In this document: positions 52,063-60,152 of the stretch, piece after piece
Numbering within the stretch: position 1 is the first letter of the stretch
How the letters are laid out: every line of letters starts with the position of its first letter
Origin: Pseudomonas multiresinivorans
GTDB lineage: Bacteria; Pseudomonadota; Gammaproteobacteria; Pseudomonadales; Pseudomonadaceae
Length of the DNA stretch: 64,000 nucleotides
Direction: 5' to 3'
Assembly: GCF_012971725.1 (NCBI RefSeq)
Contig: NZ_CP048833.1
Coordinates: 3,100,001-3,164,000 of the forward strand
Notes under the pieces: generated by a model
What the model saw: the letters and a program-made list of their open reading frames with translations, nothing else
Database searches by the model: none
What the model was told of the DNA's origin: nothing
Position numbers and translations under genes: made by a program

Positions 52063-53378
52063 TATCGATCCAGCGCCGGCTCGGTCTCGGGCTGGGTGTG
52101 GTACTGGTGGTGGTTGGTCTCGTGCTCGCCCAGGCGGGCCTCTGGCTGTTCGACCAGGGTTTGCGCCGCTACCTGGTGAACGGCTTGCAGGACGAGGCGG
52201 AAAGCCTGCTGGTGGGTATCACCCGTGGCCCCGCAGGTTTGCAGCTTGACGGCCAGCGGGTCGATGCGGCCTATGAGCGGCTGTTCTCCGGGCGTTATTT
52301 CGTCATCCGTTTCGACGACCAGACCTGGCGCTCGCGCTCGCTGTGGGACAACGAGCTGAAGCTGCCCTCGCACAGGGGGCTGGCCAAGTCGCTGGAGAAA
52401 GGCCCTGAGGGCCAGCGGCTGCTGGTCTATCGCGGCGACTACAAGCGCTATGCCAAGAAAATCAGCATTGTCGTCGCCCAGGACTACACGCCCGTCCTGA
52501 AGAGCTTCAATCGTCTGCGCAATATCGGCCTGGGCGCCGGAACCCTGGCGTTGCTGCTGATCCTGGTGTTCCAGGGCTTCACCGTGCGCCGTGCGCTGCG
52601 CCCGCTGGAGCGGGTGCGCCAGCAGATTGCACAGTTGCAGGAAGGTCAGCGCAGCCAGTTGGACAGCCAGGTGCCCCGTGAGCTTGAGCCGTTGGTGGAA
52701 CAGACCAACCACCTGCTGCAGCACACCGAGGATACCCTGCGCCGCTCGCGCAATGCGCTGGGCAACCTGGGCCATGCCCTGAAGACCCCGCTGGCGGTGC
52801 TCATCAGCCTTGCCGACCGCGAAGAGCTGCGTGATCACCCGGAGCTGCGGCGAGTGCTGCAGGAGCAACTGGAGCAGATCGAACAGCGCCTGGCCCGCGA
52901 ACTGGGGCGTGCGCGGTTGGTGGGCGAAGCATTGCCCGGCGCGCACTTCGACTGTGATGCCGAGTTGCCCAGCCTGTGCGACATGCTCAAGCTGATCCAT
53001 GGCGATCACCTCGCCATCGACTGGCAGGCACCGCCCGCCACGCGCTTGCCGTATGACCGGGAAGACCTGCTGGAGATGCTCGGCAACCTGCTGGACAACG
53101 CCTGCAAATGGGCCGATGCCCAGGTGCGGTTGACGGTGGAGAAGGGCCCAGACGCATACCGGCTGAGCGTAGACGACGATGGCCCCGGCATTGCCGAGGA
53201 CCAGCGAGACAGTGTGCTGGAGCGTGGCACTCGGCTGGATGAGCAGGTGGCCGGGCATGGCCTGGGCCTGGGCATCGCGCGGGATATCGCGGCGGCCTGC
53301 GGTGGCAGCCTGAAGCTGGAAAGCAGCGAGCTGGGTGGGCTGCGCGTAGTGGTCGAGCTGCCACGGCGCGCGGTGTGA
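52059..53378 (+). CDS. bqsS: Sensor histidine kinase, BqsS/CarS-like
   Basis: The 439-aa inner-membrane kinase has TM1 about 9-31, a periplasmic loop of about 125 residues, TM2 about 157-176, a HAMP-like linker (LRPLERVRQQIAQLQ), H-box His239 (NLGHALKTPLAVL), N-box LGNLLDNACKWA and G-boxes DDDGPGI and GHGLGLGIA. It should phosphorylate the response regulator encoded just upstream. The start is an unusual TTG inside TTGA at the regulator stop, giving MISIQRRLGLGL. I could not find the RExxE motif reported for Fe(II) sensing by P. aeruginosa BqsS in this loop. Confidence 0.86.
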   Translation: MISIQRRLGLGLGVVLVVVGLVLAQAGLWLFDQGLRRYLVNGLQDEAESLLVGITRGPAGLQLDGQRVDAAYERLFSGRYFVIRFDDQTWRSRSLWDNELKLPSHRGLAKSLEKGPEGQRLLVYRGDYKRYAKKISIVVAQDYTPVLKSFNRLRNIGLGAGTLALLLILVFQGFTVRRALRPLERVRQQIAQLQEGQRSQLDSQVPRELEPLVEQTNHLLQHTEDTLRRSRNALGNLGHALKTPLAVLISLADREELRDHPELRRVLQEQLEQIEQRLARELGRARLVGEALPGAHFDCDAELPSLCDMLKLIHGDHLAIDWQAPPATRLPYDREDLLEMLGNLLDNACKWADAQVRLTVEKGPDAYRLSVDDDGPGIAEDQRDSVLERGTRLDEQVAGHGLGLGIARDIAAACGGSLKLESSELGGLRVVVELPRRAV

Positions 53379-53604
53379 CTAGTAGCTGTAGCCGGCTTTG
53401 TAGGAGCCGGCTGCGTCCGCGGTGGGGTATGTGCTGCACCGTGCCATGCGGTTCGCGAGCAAGGATTGGACGTCCCCCTCGCTCCTACAGAAAAGCGCCG
53501 GTGCCTCCCTGTAGGAGCGAGCTTGCTCGCGAACCGGATCTGGCGCTGGCCTTGCCAGCGGATCGCGGAGAAGCTCCGCTCCTACGAGAGCGATATGCGC
53601 CGAA
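53379..53604. repeat. Cluster of REP elements between bqsS and chemoreceptor gene
   Basis: The gap contains an interrupted REP unit at 53450-53488 (GGTTCGCGAGCAAGG ... CTCGCTCCTAC), an intact inverted unit at 53511-53535 (GTAGGAGCGAGCTTGCTCGC, then GAACC), and a variant at 53560-53585 (GATCGCGGAGAAGCTCCGCT core). No gene is seen. The convergent neighbours make a termination or mRNA-end role plausible. Confidence 0.85.
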
Positions 53605-55749
53605 TCAAACGCGGAACTGATCCATCAACCCCTGCTGATGGTTCGCCAGCTTGTTCAGCGACTGGCTCACCTGCGCCGATTCCTGCGCCTGGCTCGACAG
53701 CGATTCGGTCACGTCGCGAATCCCCGCCACGTTGCGGTTGATCTCCTCGGCCACCGCGCTTTGCTCCTCGGCGGCGCTGGCGATCTGCAGGTTCATGTCG
53801 GTGATCACGCTGACCGCATCGCCGATGCGCTTGAGCGCGGCCACGGCCTGTTCGACCTGGGACACGCTGTCCTGCGCCTGGCGGTGGCTGTTGCTCATGG
53901 CGCCGACCACGTCGCGGGTGCCGTTCTGCAGGCCTTCGATGACCTGGCGGATTTCCTCCACCGAATCCTGGGTGCGTCGGGCGAGGTTGCGCACTTCGTC
54001 GGCGACCACCGCAAAGCCGCGCCCGGCTTCACCGGCGCGGGCCGCTTCAATGGCGGCGTTGAGCGCCAGCAGGTTGGTCTGCTCGGCGATGCCGCGGATG
54101 ACTTCCAGCACCGAGCCGATCTGCTCGCTGCTCGCCGCCAAACCTTCTACCTGGCTCATGGCGCTGCTCATGTCGCTGGCCAGTTCGTCAATCAGGCGGG
54201 TGGTGTTATCGATCACGGTCAGGCCGTCGCGGGTCGCGCCGTCGGCGCCGCGTGCGGCGTCAGCGGCCATGGCGGCGCTGTTGGCGACGTCGTGGGCGGT
54301 GGCGCTCATTTCCTGGGAGGCGGTCGCCACCTGGTCGACTTCGCGGAATTGCTGTTGCATACCGGCACTGGTCTGGGTGGCGATTTCCGAGGACTGGTCG
54401 GCGGTGGCGCGGGCGTCGTGCACCGAGGATTTCACGTCGCGGATGATCGGCTGCAGCTTGTCGAGGAAGCGGTTGAACCAGCCGGCCAGCTCGCCCAGCT
54501 CGTCCTTGCCGGCGTAGTCCAGGCGCTTGGTCAGGTCGCCTTCGCCGCTGGCGATGTTGCGCAGCATGGCGGCCACGCCGAGGATTGGCCGGGTCACGCC
54601 GCGGGCGGTGAGCCACATGGCGAACAGGCCGATCAGGATGGCGACCAGGCCGAAGCCCAGCTGGGAAACGGTACCCTGCGTGCTCTGGTCGTCGAGTTCG
54701 TTCTGCAGCTCGATGGCCGGGCCGAGCAGGACGTTCTGCGGGACCTCCAGCAGCACGCCCCAGGGCTTGGAGCCGGGGATCGGTTGCAGCGGCTCGACCA
54801 CGCGCAGCTGGTCGTCCTGGCGGAATACCTGCTCATGGTTGGCGGCGATGGCCTGTAGCAGGTCGGCACCCTGGTTCGGGTAGACCTCCTTGAGGTTCTT
54901 GCTCAGCTTCGAGGCATCCGCGCTGTGGCCGGCGAGCAGGCCAGCCGCGCTGACGATGCTGACGCGGCCCTGGCCGTCATAGAGTTCCTGGCTGCCTTCC
55001 TCGGCAATTTCCTGCAGCTTCTCCATGCTGATGTCCAGGCCCATGACGCCGATGACTTTGCCGTCCAGCTCCAGCGGGAAGGCAATGCTGGTCATCAGCA
55101 TCTTCTTGCTGCCAACGTCGTCGAAATACGGGTCGAGCACGCAGGGCTGGCCGGTGGTCTTGGGGCAGGTGAACCAGGCGTTGTAGGCGCTGCCGCTGGG
55201 GCCGGGGCTGGTGTCGTTGAGCAGCGATTCGGCCATGGCCTCGGACTCGAGGTGACCCGGTGTGGCCTGGGACCAGTAGATGGAGAAGCGCCCGGCATCG
55301 TTGCTGCCCAGCTCGCCCTGGCCGGCGAAGAGCTTGTCCTTGCCATCCAGCGCGTCGGGTTCGAAGGCGACGTAGAGGCCAAGCAGCTCCGGGTTGCCTT
55401 CCAGCGCAGTCTTCACCTGGCGGGTCAGGTCCTCGCGCAGGTCGTAGGCGTCGAGGAAACGCTTCTGCGCCTGGTCACGCAGGAACAGCACCTGCCGTGA
55501 GAAACCCTTGCCATATTGATAGGCGTCCATGATGTAGCGCTGGATGCGCATGGCCTGGACCTCGCCGCGGGATTGCAGGCGGGCCTTGGCCGCTTCATCG
55601 AGCATCTGCGTGCTCGATTGCTTGACCAGCGCGGTGCTGTGCTGGGTGCGGTAAACGGAAAGCCCGGACAGCAACGAGACGACGCCGAGCAGGCAGAGCC
55701 CGGCAAGCAAGGTGATCTTCCACTGGATGGAAAGACGGCGCAGAAGCAT
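53605..55749 (-). CDS. tlpQ: Methyl-accepting chemotaxis protein, TlpQ-like
   Basis: The 714-aa chemoreceptor has TM1 near the N-terminus (ITLLAGLCLLGVVSLLSGLSV), a periplasmic dCache-type sensor of about 300 residues (PELLGLYVAFEPDALDGKD, YFDDVGSKKMLMTSIAFPLELDGKVIGVMGLDISM), TM2 (LGFGLVAILIGLFAMWL), a HAMP domain and the signalling hairpin GIAEQTNLLALNAAIEAARAGEAGRGFAVVADEVRNLA. Length and position next to an NhaC-type transporter match PAO1 TlpQ (PA2654), a receptor for histamine and polyamines; ligand assignment here is by that parallel. It is divergent from the transporter gene. Confidence 0.87.
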   Translation of the reverse strand: MLLRRLSIQWKITLLAGLCLLGVVSLLSGLSVYRTQHSTALVKQSSTQMLDEAAKARLQSRGEVQAMRIQRYIMDAYQYGKGFSRQVLFLRDQAQKRFLDAYDLREDLTRQVKTALEGNPELLGLYVAFEPDALDGKDKLFAGQGELGSNDAGRFSIYWSQATPGHLESEAMAESLLNDTSPGPSGSAYNAWFTCPKTTGQPCVLDPYFDDVGSKKMLMTSIAFPLELDGKVIGVMGLDISMEKLQEIAEEGSQELYDGQGRVSIVSAAGLLAGHSADASKLSKNLKEVYPNQGADLLQAIAANHEQVFRQDDQLRVVEPLQPIPGSKPWGVLLEVPQNVLLGPAIELQNELDDQSTQGTVSQLGFGLVAILIGLFAMWLTARGVTRPILGVAAMLRNIASGEGDLTKRLDYAGKDELGELAGWFNRFLDKLQPIIRDVKSSVHDARATADQSSEIATQTSAGMQQQFREVDQVATASQEMSATAHDVANSAAMAADAARGADGATRDGLTVIDNTTRLIDELASDMSSAMSQVEGLAASSEQIGSVLEVIRGIAEQTNLLALNAAIEAARAGEAGRGFAVVADEVRNLARRTQDSVEEIRQVIEGLQNGTRDVVGAMSNSHRQAQDSVSQVEQAVAALKRIGDAVSVITDMNLQIASAAEEQSAVAEEINRNVAGIRDVTESLSSQAQESAQVSQSLNKLANHQQGLMDQFRV

Positions 55750-56041
55750 GGAGGGGAATCCTTGTTTGAACTAAGCCTCGGGATGCCAGCTATATCGGCC
55801 TTTCCCGCATCTTCTTGACCCGCGACGGGGTGAAACGCCAGAAAACAGGCGATTCTGGCGTACCTGGCCGAGGGGCGGCGAAAAGCCAGGCAAGAAGCGT
55901 GCTCGTCTGCGTGAAAGTCCTGCCAGGTGAACTCGGAAACGTCTTGATTCGACTCAAATTTTGACACCCCGGCGAGCGTTTGGCAGAGTGCGCGCCTTTT
56001 GCCCGCGCCCTGGCGCGGCGAGCCCTGGAAGGAGTGCTGGA

Positions 56042-57361
56042 ATGAATGCGGTGTTGATCGCCATTGGCCTGATGCTGGTGTTGAGCCTGTGTCGCGTGCA
56101 TGTGGTGGTCGCGCTGATCGCCGGTGCAGTGGCAGGTGGCCTGCTCGGCGGCCTGGGTATGGACGGCACGCTCAAGGCGTTCAACGAGGGCCTGGGTGCT
56201 GGTGCGACGGTGGCGCTGTCCTACGCCATGCTCGGCGCCTTCGCCGTGGCCATCGCGCGCTCCGGAATGGCGCACGCCCTGGCCGATCGCGCCCTGGCGA
56301 TGCTCGGCCGGCACGAGGCGAACGGTTCCAGTGCCTTCAAGTGGATGATGATTGCCCTGCTGCTGGTGGTGGCGATCTCCTCGCAGAACATCCTGCCGAT
56401 CCACATCGCCTTCATTCCGCTGCTGGTGCCGCCGCTGCTCTACGTCCTGACGCGTCTGCAGATCGACCGCCGGTTGATCGCCTGCGTCATCACCTTCGGC
56501 CTGATCACGCCCTACATGTTCCTGCCGGTGGGTTTCGGCAACATCTTTCTGAACCAGATCCTGCTGGCCAACGTGGCCCGCGCGGGCGTCGACGTACAGG
56601 GGATCAACGTCACCCACGCCATGCTGATCCCGGCGCTGGGCATGGTTTGCGGGTTGCTGATCGCGGTGTGCTTCAGCTACCGGCGCAAGCGTGATTACGA
56701 TCTGCAGCGCATCGAACAGGCTGAGCGGGTCGACACGCCCTATAGCAAGATGAGCCTCGCCGTGGCCGGCATCGCGGTCGCTGCAGCCTTCGCCGTGCAA
56801 CTGCTGCTGGACTCGATGATCCTCGGCGCACTGGTGGGTTTCCTGGTGTTCTCGCTGTCCGGCGTGGTGCGTTGGAAGGAGGCGGACGACCTGTTCACCG
56901 AAGGCATGAAGATGATGGCGATGATCGGCTTCATCATGATCGCCGCCCAGGGCTTCGCCGCCGTGATGACTGCAACCGGGCAGGTCGCCAGCCTGGTGGA
57001 CAGCGCTGCCGGCTGGATTGGCAGCAGCAAGGCGCTGGGTGCCTTCATGATGCTGCTGGTGGGGTTGCTGGTGACCATGGGTATCGGCTCGTCATTCTCT
57101 ACGGTGCCGATCATCGCGGCGATCTTCGTGCCGCTGGCGGTGCACCTGGGCTTCAGCCCGCTGGCCATCGTCAGTATCGTGGGCACCGCAGGAGCGCTGG
57201 GTGACGCCGGCTCACCGGCATCGGACTCCACCCTCGGCCCGACCTCCGGCCTGAACGTGGACGGCCAGCACAATCACATCTGGGACACCGTGGTGCCGAC
57301 CTTCCTGCACTACAACCTGCCGCTGATGGCCTTCGGCTGGGTCGCGGCGATGGTGCTGTGA
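56042..57361 (+). CDS. NhaC-type Na+/H+ antiporter superfamily transporter
   Basis: The 439-aa protein has about 11-12 transmembrane helices. Features include ALSYAMLGAFAVAIARSGMAHALADRAL, SSQNILPIHIAFIPLLVPPLL, and the C-terminal TAGALGDAGSPASDSTLGPTSGLNVDGQHNHIWDTVVPTFLHYNLPL motif typical of the PF03553/HI1107-like subgroup. The start MNAVLIAIGLML is chosen for AAGGAG nine bases upstream; a longer frame from 55961 has none. Divergent pairing with the TlpQ-like receptor suggests it imports the amine or amino acid that the receptor detects; that is inference. Confidence 0.87.
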   Translation: MNAVLIAIGLMLVLSLCRVHVVVALIAGAVAGGLLGGLGMDGTLKAFNEGLGAGATVALSYAMLGAFAVAIARSGMAHALADRALAMLGRHEANGSSAFKWMMIALLLVVAISSQNILPIHIAFIPLLVPPLLYVLTRLQIDRRLIACVITFGLITPYMFLPVGFGNIFLNQILLANVARAGVDVQGINVTHAMLIPALGMVCGLLIAVCFSYRRKRDYDLQRIEQAERVDTPYSKMSLAVAGIAVAAAFAVQLLLDSMILGALVGFLVFSLSGVVRWKEADDLFTEGMKMMAMIGFIMIAAQGFAAVMTATGQVASLVDSAAGWIGSSKALGAFMMLLVGLLVTMGIGSSFSTVPIIAAIFVPLAVHLGFSPLAIVSIVGTAGALGDAGSPASDSTLGPTSGLNVDGQHNHIWDTVVPTFLHYNLPLMAFGWVAAMVL

Positions 57362-57450
57362 GGCCTGGCGCGGGGAAATGCGCAGGTAAAGTTGCACTCG
57401 GCAGGCCATCTGCTGACTAATGAGCAGGTTTCCCACGCACGGACCCGCTC

Positions 57451-58518
57451 ATGCTCGACTCGAAACTGGAATACCGGACGTTCCTCGCCCTGCTGGCGGT
57501 GGTGACCATCGCCTTCGCCTGGATACTGCTGCCGTTCTACGGCGCAGTGTTCTGGGGCACCATCCTGGCGATCATCTTCGCCCCCTTGCAGCGCCGCCTG
57601 CGGGTGCGCCTGAACGGGCGCAACAACCTGGCGGCGCTGATCACCCTGGCAATCTGCTTCCTGATCGTGATCCTGCCGGTGACCTTCATCGCTGGCGCGC
57701 TGGTGCAGGAGGGCGCCACGGTGTACCAGCGCCTGAAGTCCGGTGAGCTGAACTTCGTCACCTACTTCCAGCAGGCCGTGGCCGCACTGCCAGCCTGGGC
57801 ACACCAATGGCTGGAGCGCTTCGACCTGGCCGACCTGTCCAGCCTGCAGGAGAAGCTCTCGTCGGGTGCGATGCAGGCGAGCCAACTGGTGGCGACCAAG
57901 GCGTTCAGTATCGGCCAGAACACCTTCGAGTTCGTCATCAGCTTCGGCATCATGCTCTACCTGCTGTTCTTCCTGCTGCGTGATGGCCCGGCGCTGGGGC
58001 GGCGGATCAAGCAGGCGGTGCCGTTGAGCATCGACCACAAGCAGCACCTGTTCACCAAGTTCACCACGGTGATCCGCGCCACGGTGAAGGGCAACATCGC
58101 CGTTGCCGCGACCCAGGGCGCACTGGGCGGGCTGATCTTCTGGTTCCTCGGCATCCAGGGCTCGCTGCTCTGGGGCACGCTGATGGCCTTCCTCTCGCTG
58201 CTGCCGGCCATTGGCGCGGGGCTGATCTGGGTGCCGGTGGCAGCCTACTTCCTGCTCACCGGAGCGATCTGGCAGGGCGTTGTGCTGACGCTGTTCTGCG
58301 TGGTGGTGATCGGGCTGGTGGACAACATCCTGCGCCCCATCCTGGTGGGCAAGGACACCAAGATGCCCGACTACGTGGTGCTGATCTCCACCCTCGGCGG
58401 CATGTCGCTGTTCGGCCTCAACGGCTTCGTCATCGGCCCGCTGATCGCAGCGCTATTCATGGCGTCGTGGGACCTGTTCACCGGACGTGAAGGTGAAGTG
58501 ACCAAGGGCACGGAGTAG
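57451..58518 (+). CDS. AI-2E family transporter (PerM/YdiK-like)
   Basis: The 355-aa membrane protein has the family arrangement: two to three N-terminal helices (FLALLAVVTIAFAWILLPFYGAVFWGTILAIIFAPLQRRL), a soluble middle segment with amphipathic helices (107-155), and a C-terminal helical half with ATQGALGGLIFWFLGIQGSLLWGTLMAFLSLLPAIGAGLIW and VGKDTKMPDYVVLISTLGGMSLFGLNGFVIGPLIAALF. The family has been linked to autoinducer-2 export and to Na+/H+ antiport, so substrate is uncertain. It follows the NhaC-type gene by 90 bases on the same strand and ends at a REP pair. Confidence 0.9.
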   Translation: MLDSKLEYRTFLALLAVVTIAFAWILLPFYGAVFWGTILAIIFAPLQRRLRVRLNGRNNLAALITLAICFLIVILPVTFIAGALVQEGATVYQRLKSGELNFVTYFQQAVAALPAWAHQWLERFDLADLSSLQEKLSSGAMQASQLVATKAFSIGQNTFEFVISFGIMLYLLFFLLRDGPALGRRIKQAVPLSIDHKQHLFTKFTTVIRATVKGNIAVAATQGALGGLIFWFLGIQGSLLWGTLMAFLSLLPAIGAGLIWVPVAAYFLLTGAIWQGVVLTLFCVVVIGLVDNILRPILVGKDTKMPDYVVLISTLGGMSLFGLNGFVIGPLIAALFMASWDLFTGREGEVTKGTE

Positions 58519-58530
58519 GGCGCCAGAACT

Positions 58531-58608
58531 GTAGGAGCGAGCTTGCTCGCGAACCGCCTGACGCCCTGTGCTGAGCAGGACACTGTTCGCGAGCAAGCTC
58601 GCTCCTAC
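58531..58608. repeat. REP inverted pair after AI-2E gene
   Basis: GTAGGAGCGAGCTTGCTCGC plus GAACC at 58531-58555 is the reverse complement of 58586-58608 (TTCGCGAGCAAGCTCGCTCC plus TAC), separated by 30 bases. It is the same unit as at 18786-18853 and lies just before the shared terminator with nuoN. Confidence 0.9.
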
Positions 58609-58640
58609 AAAAAAGACACCGCGCATGAATTGCGCCCAAT

Positions 58641-58667
58641 AAAAAACCCCGCCGAAGCGGGGTTTTT
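58641..58667. terminator. Bidirectional terminator between AI-2E gene and nuo operon
   Basis: Stem CCCCGC / GCGGGG with loop CGAA is flanked by A6 on the left and T5 on the right, giving a strong intrinsic terminator for both convergent units, and marks the end of the nuo operon 14 bases beyond the nuoN stop. Confidence 0.93.
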
Positions 58668-58681
58668 CATGCCTGTCGATC

Positions 58682-60145
58682 TCAGCCAGCGACGGCTACC
58701 AGGCCGCTGTGCTGGAGGATGTCCAGCAACGGTTGCGGGTAGACGCCGAGGAAGAAGGCGAGCAGGGCGATGGCCACCAGCATGATGCCGCCGGCGCGCT
58801 GGGCCCAGTCCAGGGGCGCGTCGTGGCGCTTCATGTTGGGCTCGACCAGGAACATGGTCACCATCACGCGCAGGTAGTAGAACAGGCCGATGGCGCTGCC
58901 CAGTACCAGCGAGCCGACCAGCCACCAGTGCTGCGACTCGACGCCGGTGGCGACGATGTAGAACTTGCCGATGAAGCCGGCAGTCAGCGGGATGCCGGCC
59001 AGGGACAGCATCATCACGGTCATCACCGCGGTCAGCACCGGGCGGCGCCAGAACAGGCCGCGGTACTCGAACAGCGCATCGGCGTCGCGGCCGCTGTACG
59101 GAGTGGACATCAGGGTGACCACGCCGAAGGCGCCCAGGGTGGTGACCACGTAGGTGGTCAGGTACACGCCGACGGCTTCCACGGCCAGGCCCTTGCTCGC
59201 CACGAGGGCGATCAGCAGGTAGCCGAAGTGGGCGATGGACGAGTAGCCGAGCAGACGCTTGATGTTGCTCTGGGTCAGCGCCAGCAGGTTGCCGATCAGG
59301 ATCGATGCAATGGCGATGACCGCGATGGCGTCATGCAGCAGGCCGTTGTTCAGGGCCGCCGGAGCGATCTGGAACAGGCGCAGCAGCACGGCGAACACGG
59401 CGACCTTGCTGGCGGTGGCGAGGAAGGTCGCTACCGGAGCCGGGGCGCCTTCGTAGACGTCCGGGGTCCACAGGTGGAACGGCGCAAGCGACAGCTTGAA
59501 GCCCAGGCCGACGACCATCATGCCGACGCCGATGGACAGCAGCGGACCATGGCTGGTGCCTTCGGCCAGCGACGCACCGATGCCGGCGAAGCTCAGGCTG
59601 CCGGATTCGGCGTAGAGCAGGGCCATGCCGAACAGCAGGAAGGCGGAGCCGGCGGCGGACAGTACGGTGTACTTGATGCCCGCTTCGAGGGTGCGCTTGT
59701 TGAAGAAGGCGTAGGCCACCATGCCGTAGACCGGCACCGACAGCAGCTCCAGGCCAATGAACAGGCCGGCAAGGTTCTGCGCGCTGACCAGTACCAGGCC
59801 GCCTGCGGTGGACAGCAGCAGGAGCAGGTAGAGCTCTTCGCGGTTGCCCGGGAAGCTCTCCATGTACGCATGGGCGAGCGTGGTGCAGGCGAGGGCGGCG
59901 ACCAGGATAAGCGCCATGTAGAAGCAGGCGAAGTTGTCCACCAGCATCAGCGGGGTGACTTCGATCGGGGTGACTTTCAGCACCGGGAAGATCGACAGCA
60001 ACGCCAGGTTCAGACCGATCACCGAGAGGGTGGCGGTCATCGAGTGGTTACGCTTCCAGGCCACGGCGAGCATCACCACCACCAGGGTGGCGCTGGTGAT
60101 GAGCAGTGGCAGGAGCGCGATGAAGTGTTGAATCGTGAAGGTCAT
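58682..60145 (-). CDS. nuoN: NADH-quinone oxidoreductase subunit N
   Basis: The 487-aa membrane-arm subunit of complex I is one of the three antiporter-like proton-pumping subunits. It has about 14 helices with the Proton_antipo_M core: SLAPFHLWTPDVYEGAPAPVATFLATASKVAVFAVLLRLF and SNIKRLLGYSSIAHFGYLLIAL, including the key Lys and Glu residues of the pumping channel. The start MTFTIQHFIALLPLL was chosen over a longer frame because it lies seven bases after the nuoM stop. It is the last gene of the operon. Confidence 0.97.
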   Translation of the reverse strand: MTFTIQHFIALLPLLITSATLVVVMLAVAWKRNHSMTATLSVIGLNLALLSIFPVLKVTPIEVTPLMLVDNFACFYMALILVAALACTTLAHAYMESFPGNREELYLLLLLSTAGGLVLVSAQNLAGLFIGLELLSVPVYGMVAYAFFNKRTLEAGIKYTVLSAAGSAFLLFGMALLYAESGSLSFAGIGASLAEGTSHGPLLSIGVGMMVVGLGFKLSLAPFHLWTPDVYEGAPAPVATFLATASKVAVFAVLLRLFQIAPAALNNGLLHDAIAVIAIASILIGNLLALTQSNIKRLLGYSSIAHFGYLLIALVASKGLAVEAVGVYLTTYVVTTLGAFGVVTLMSTPYSGRDADALFEYRGLFWRRPVLTAVMTVMMLSLAGIPLTAGFIGKFYIVATGVESQHWWLVGSLVLGSAIGLFYYLRVMVTMFLVEPNMKRHDAPLDWAQRAGGIMLVAIALLAFFLGVYPQPLLDILQHSGLVAVAG

Positions 60146-60152
60146 GTCGCGC

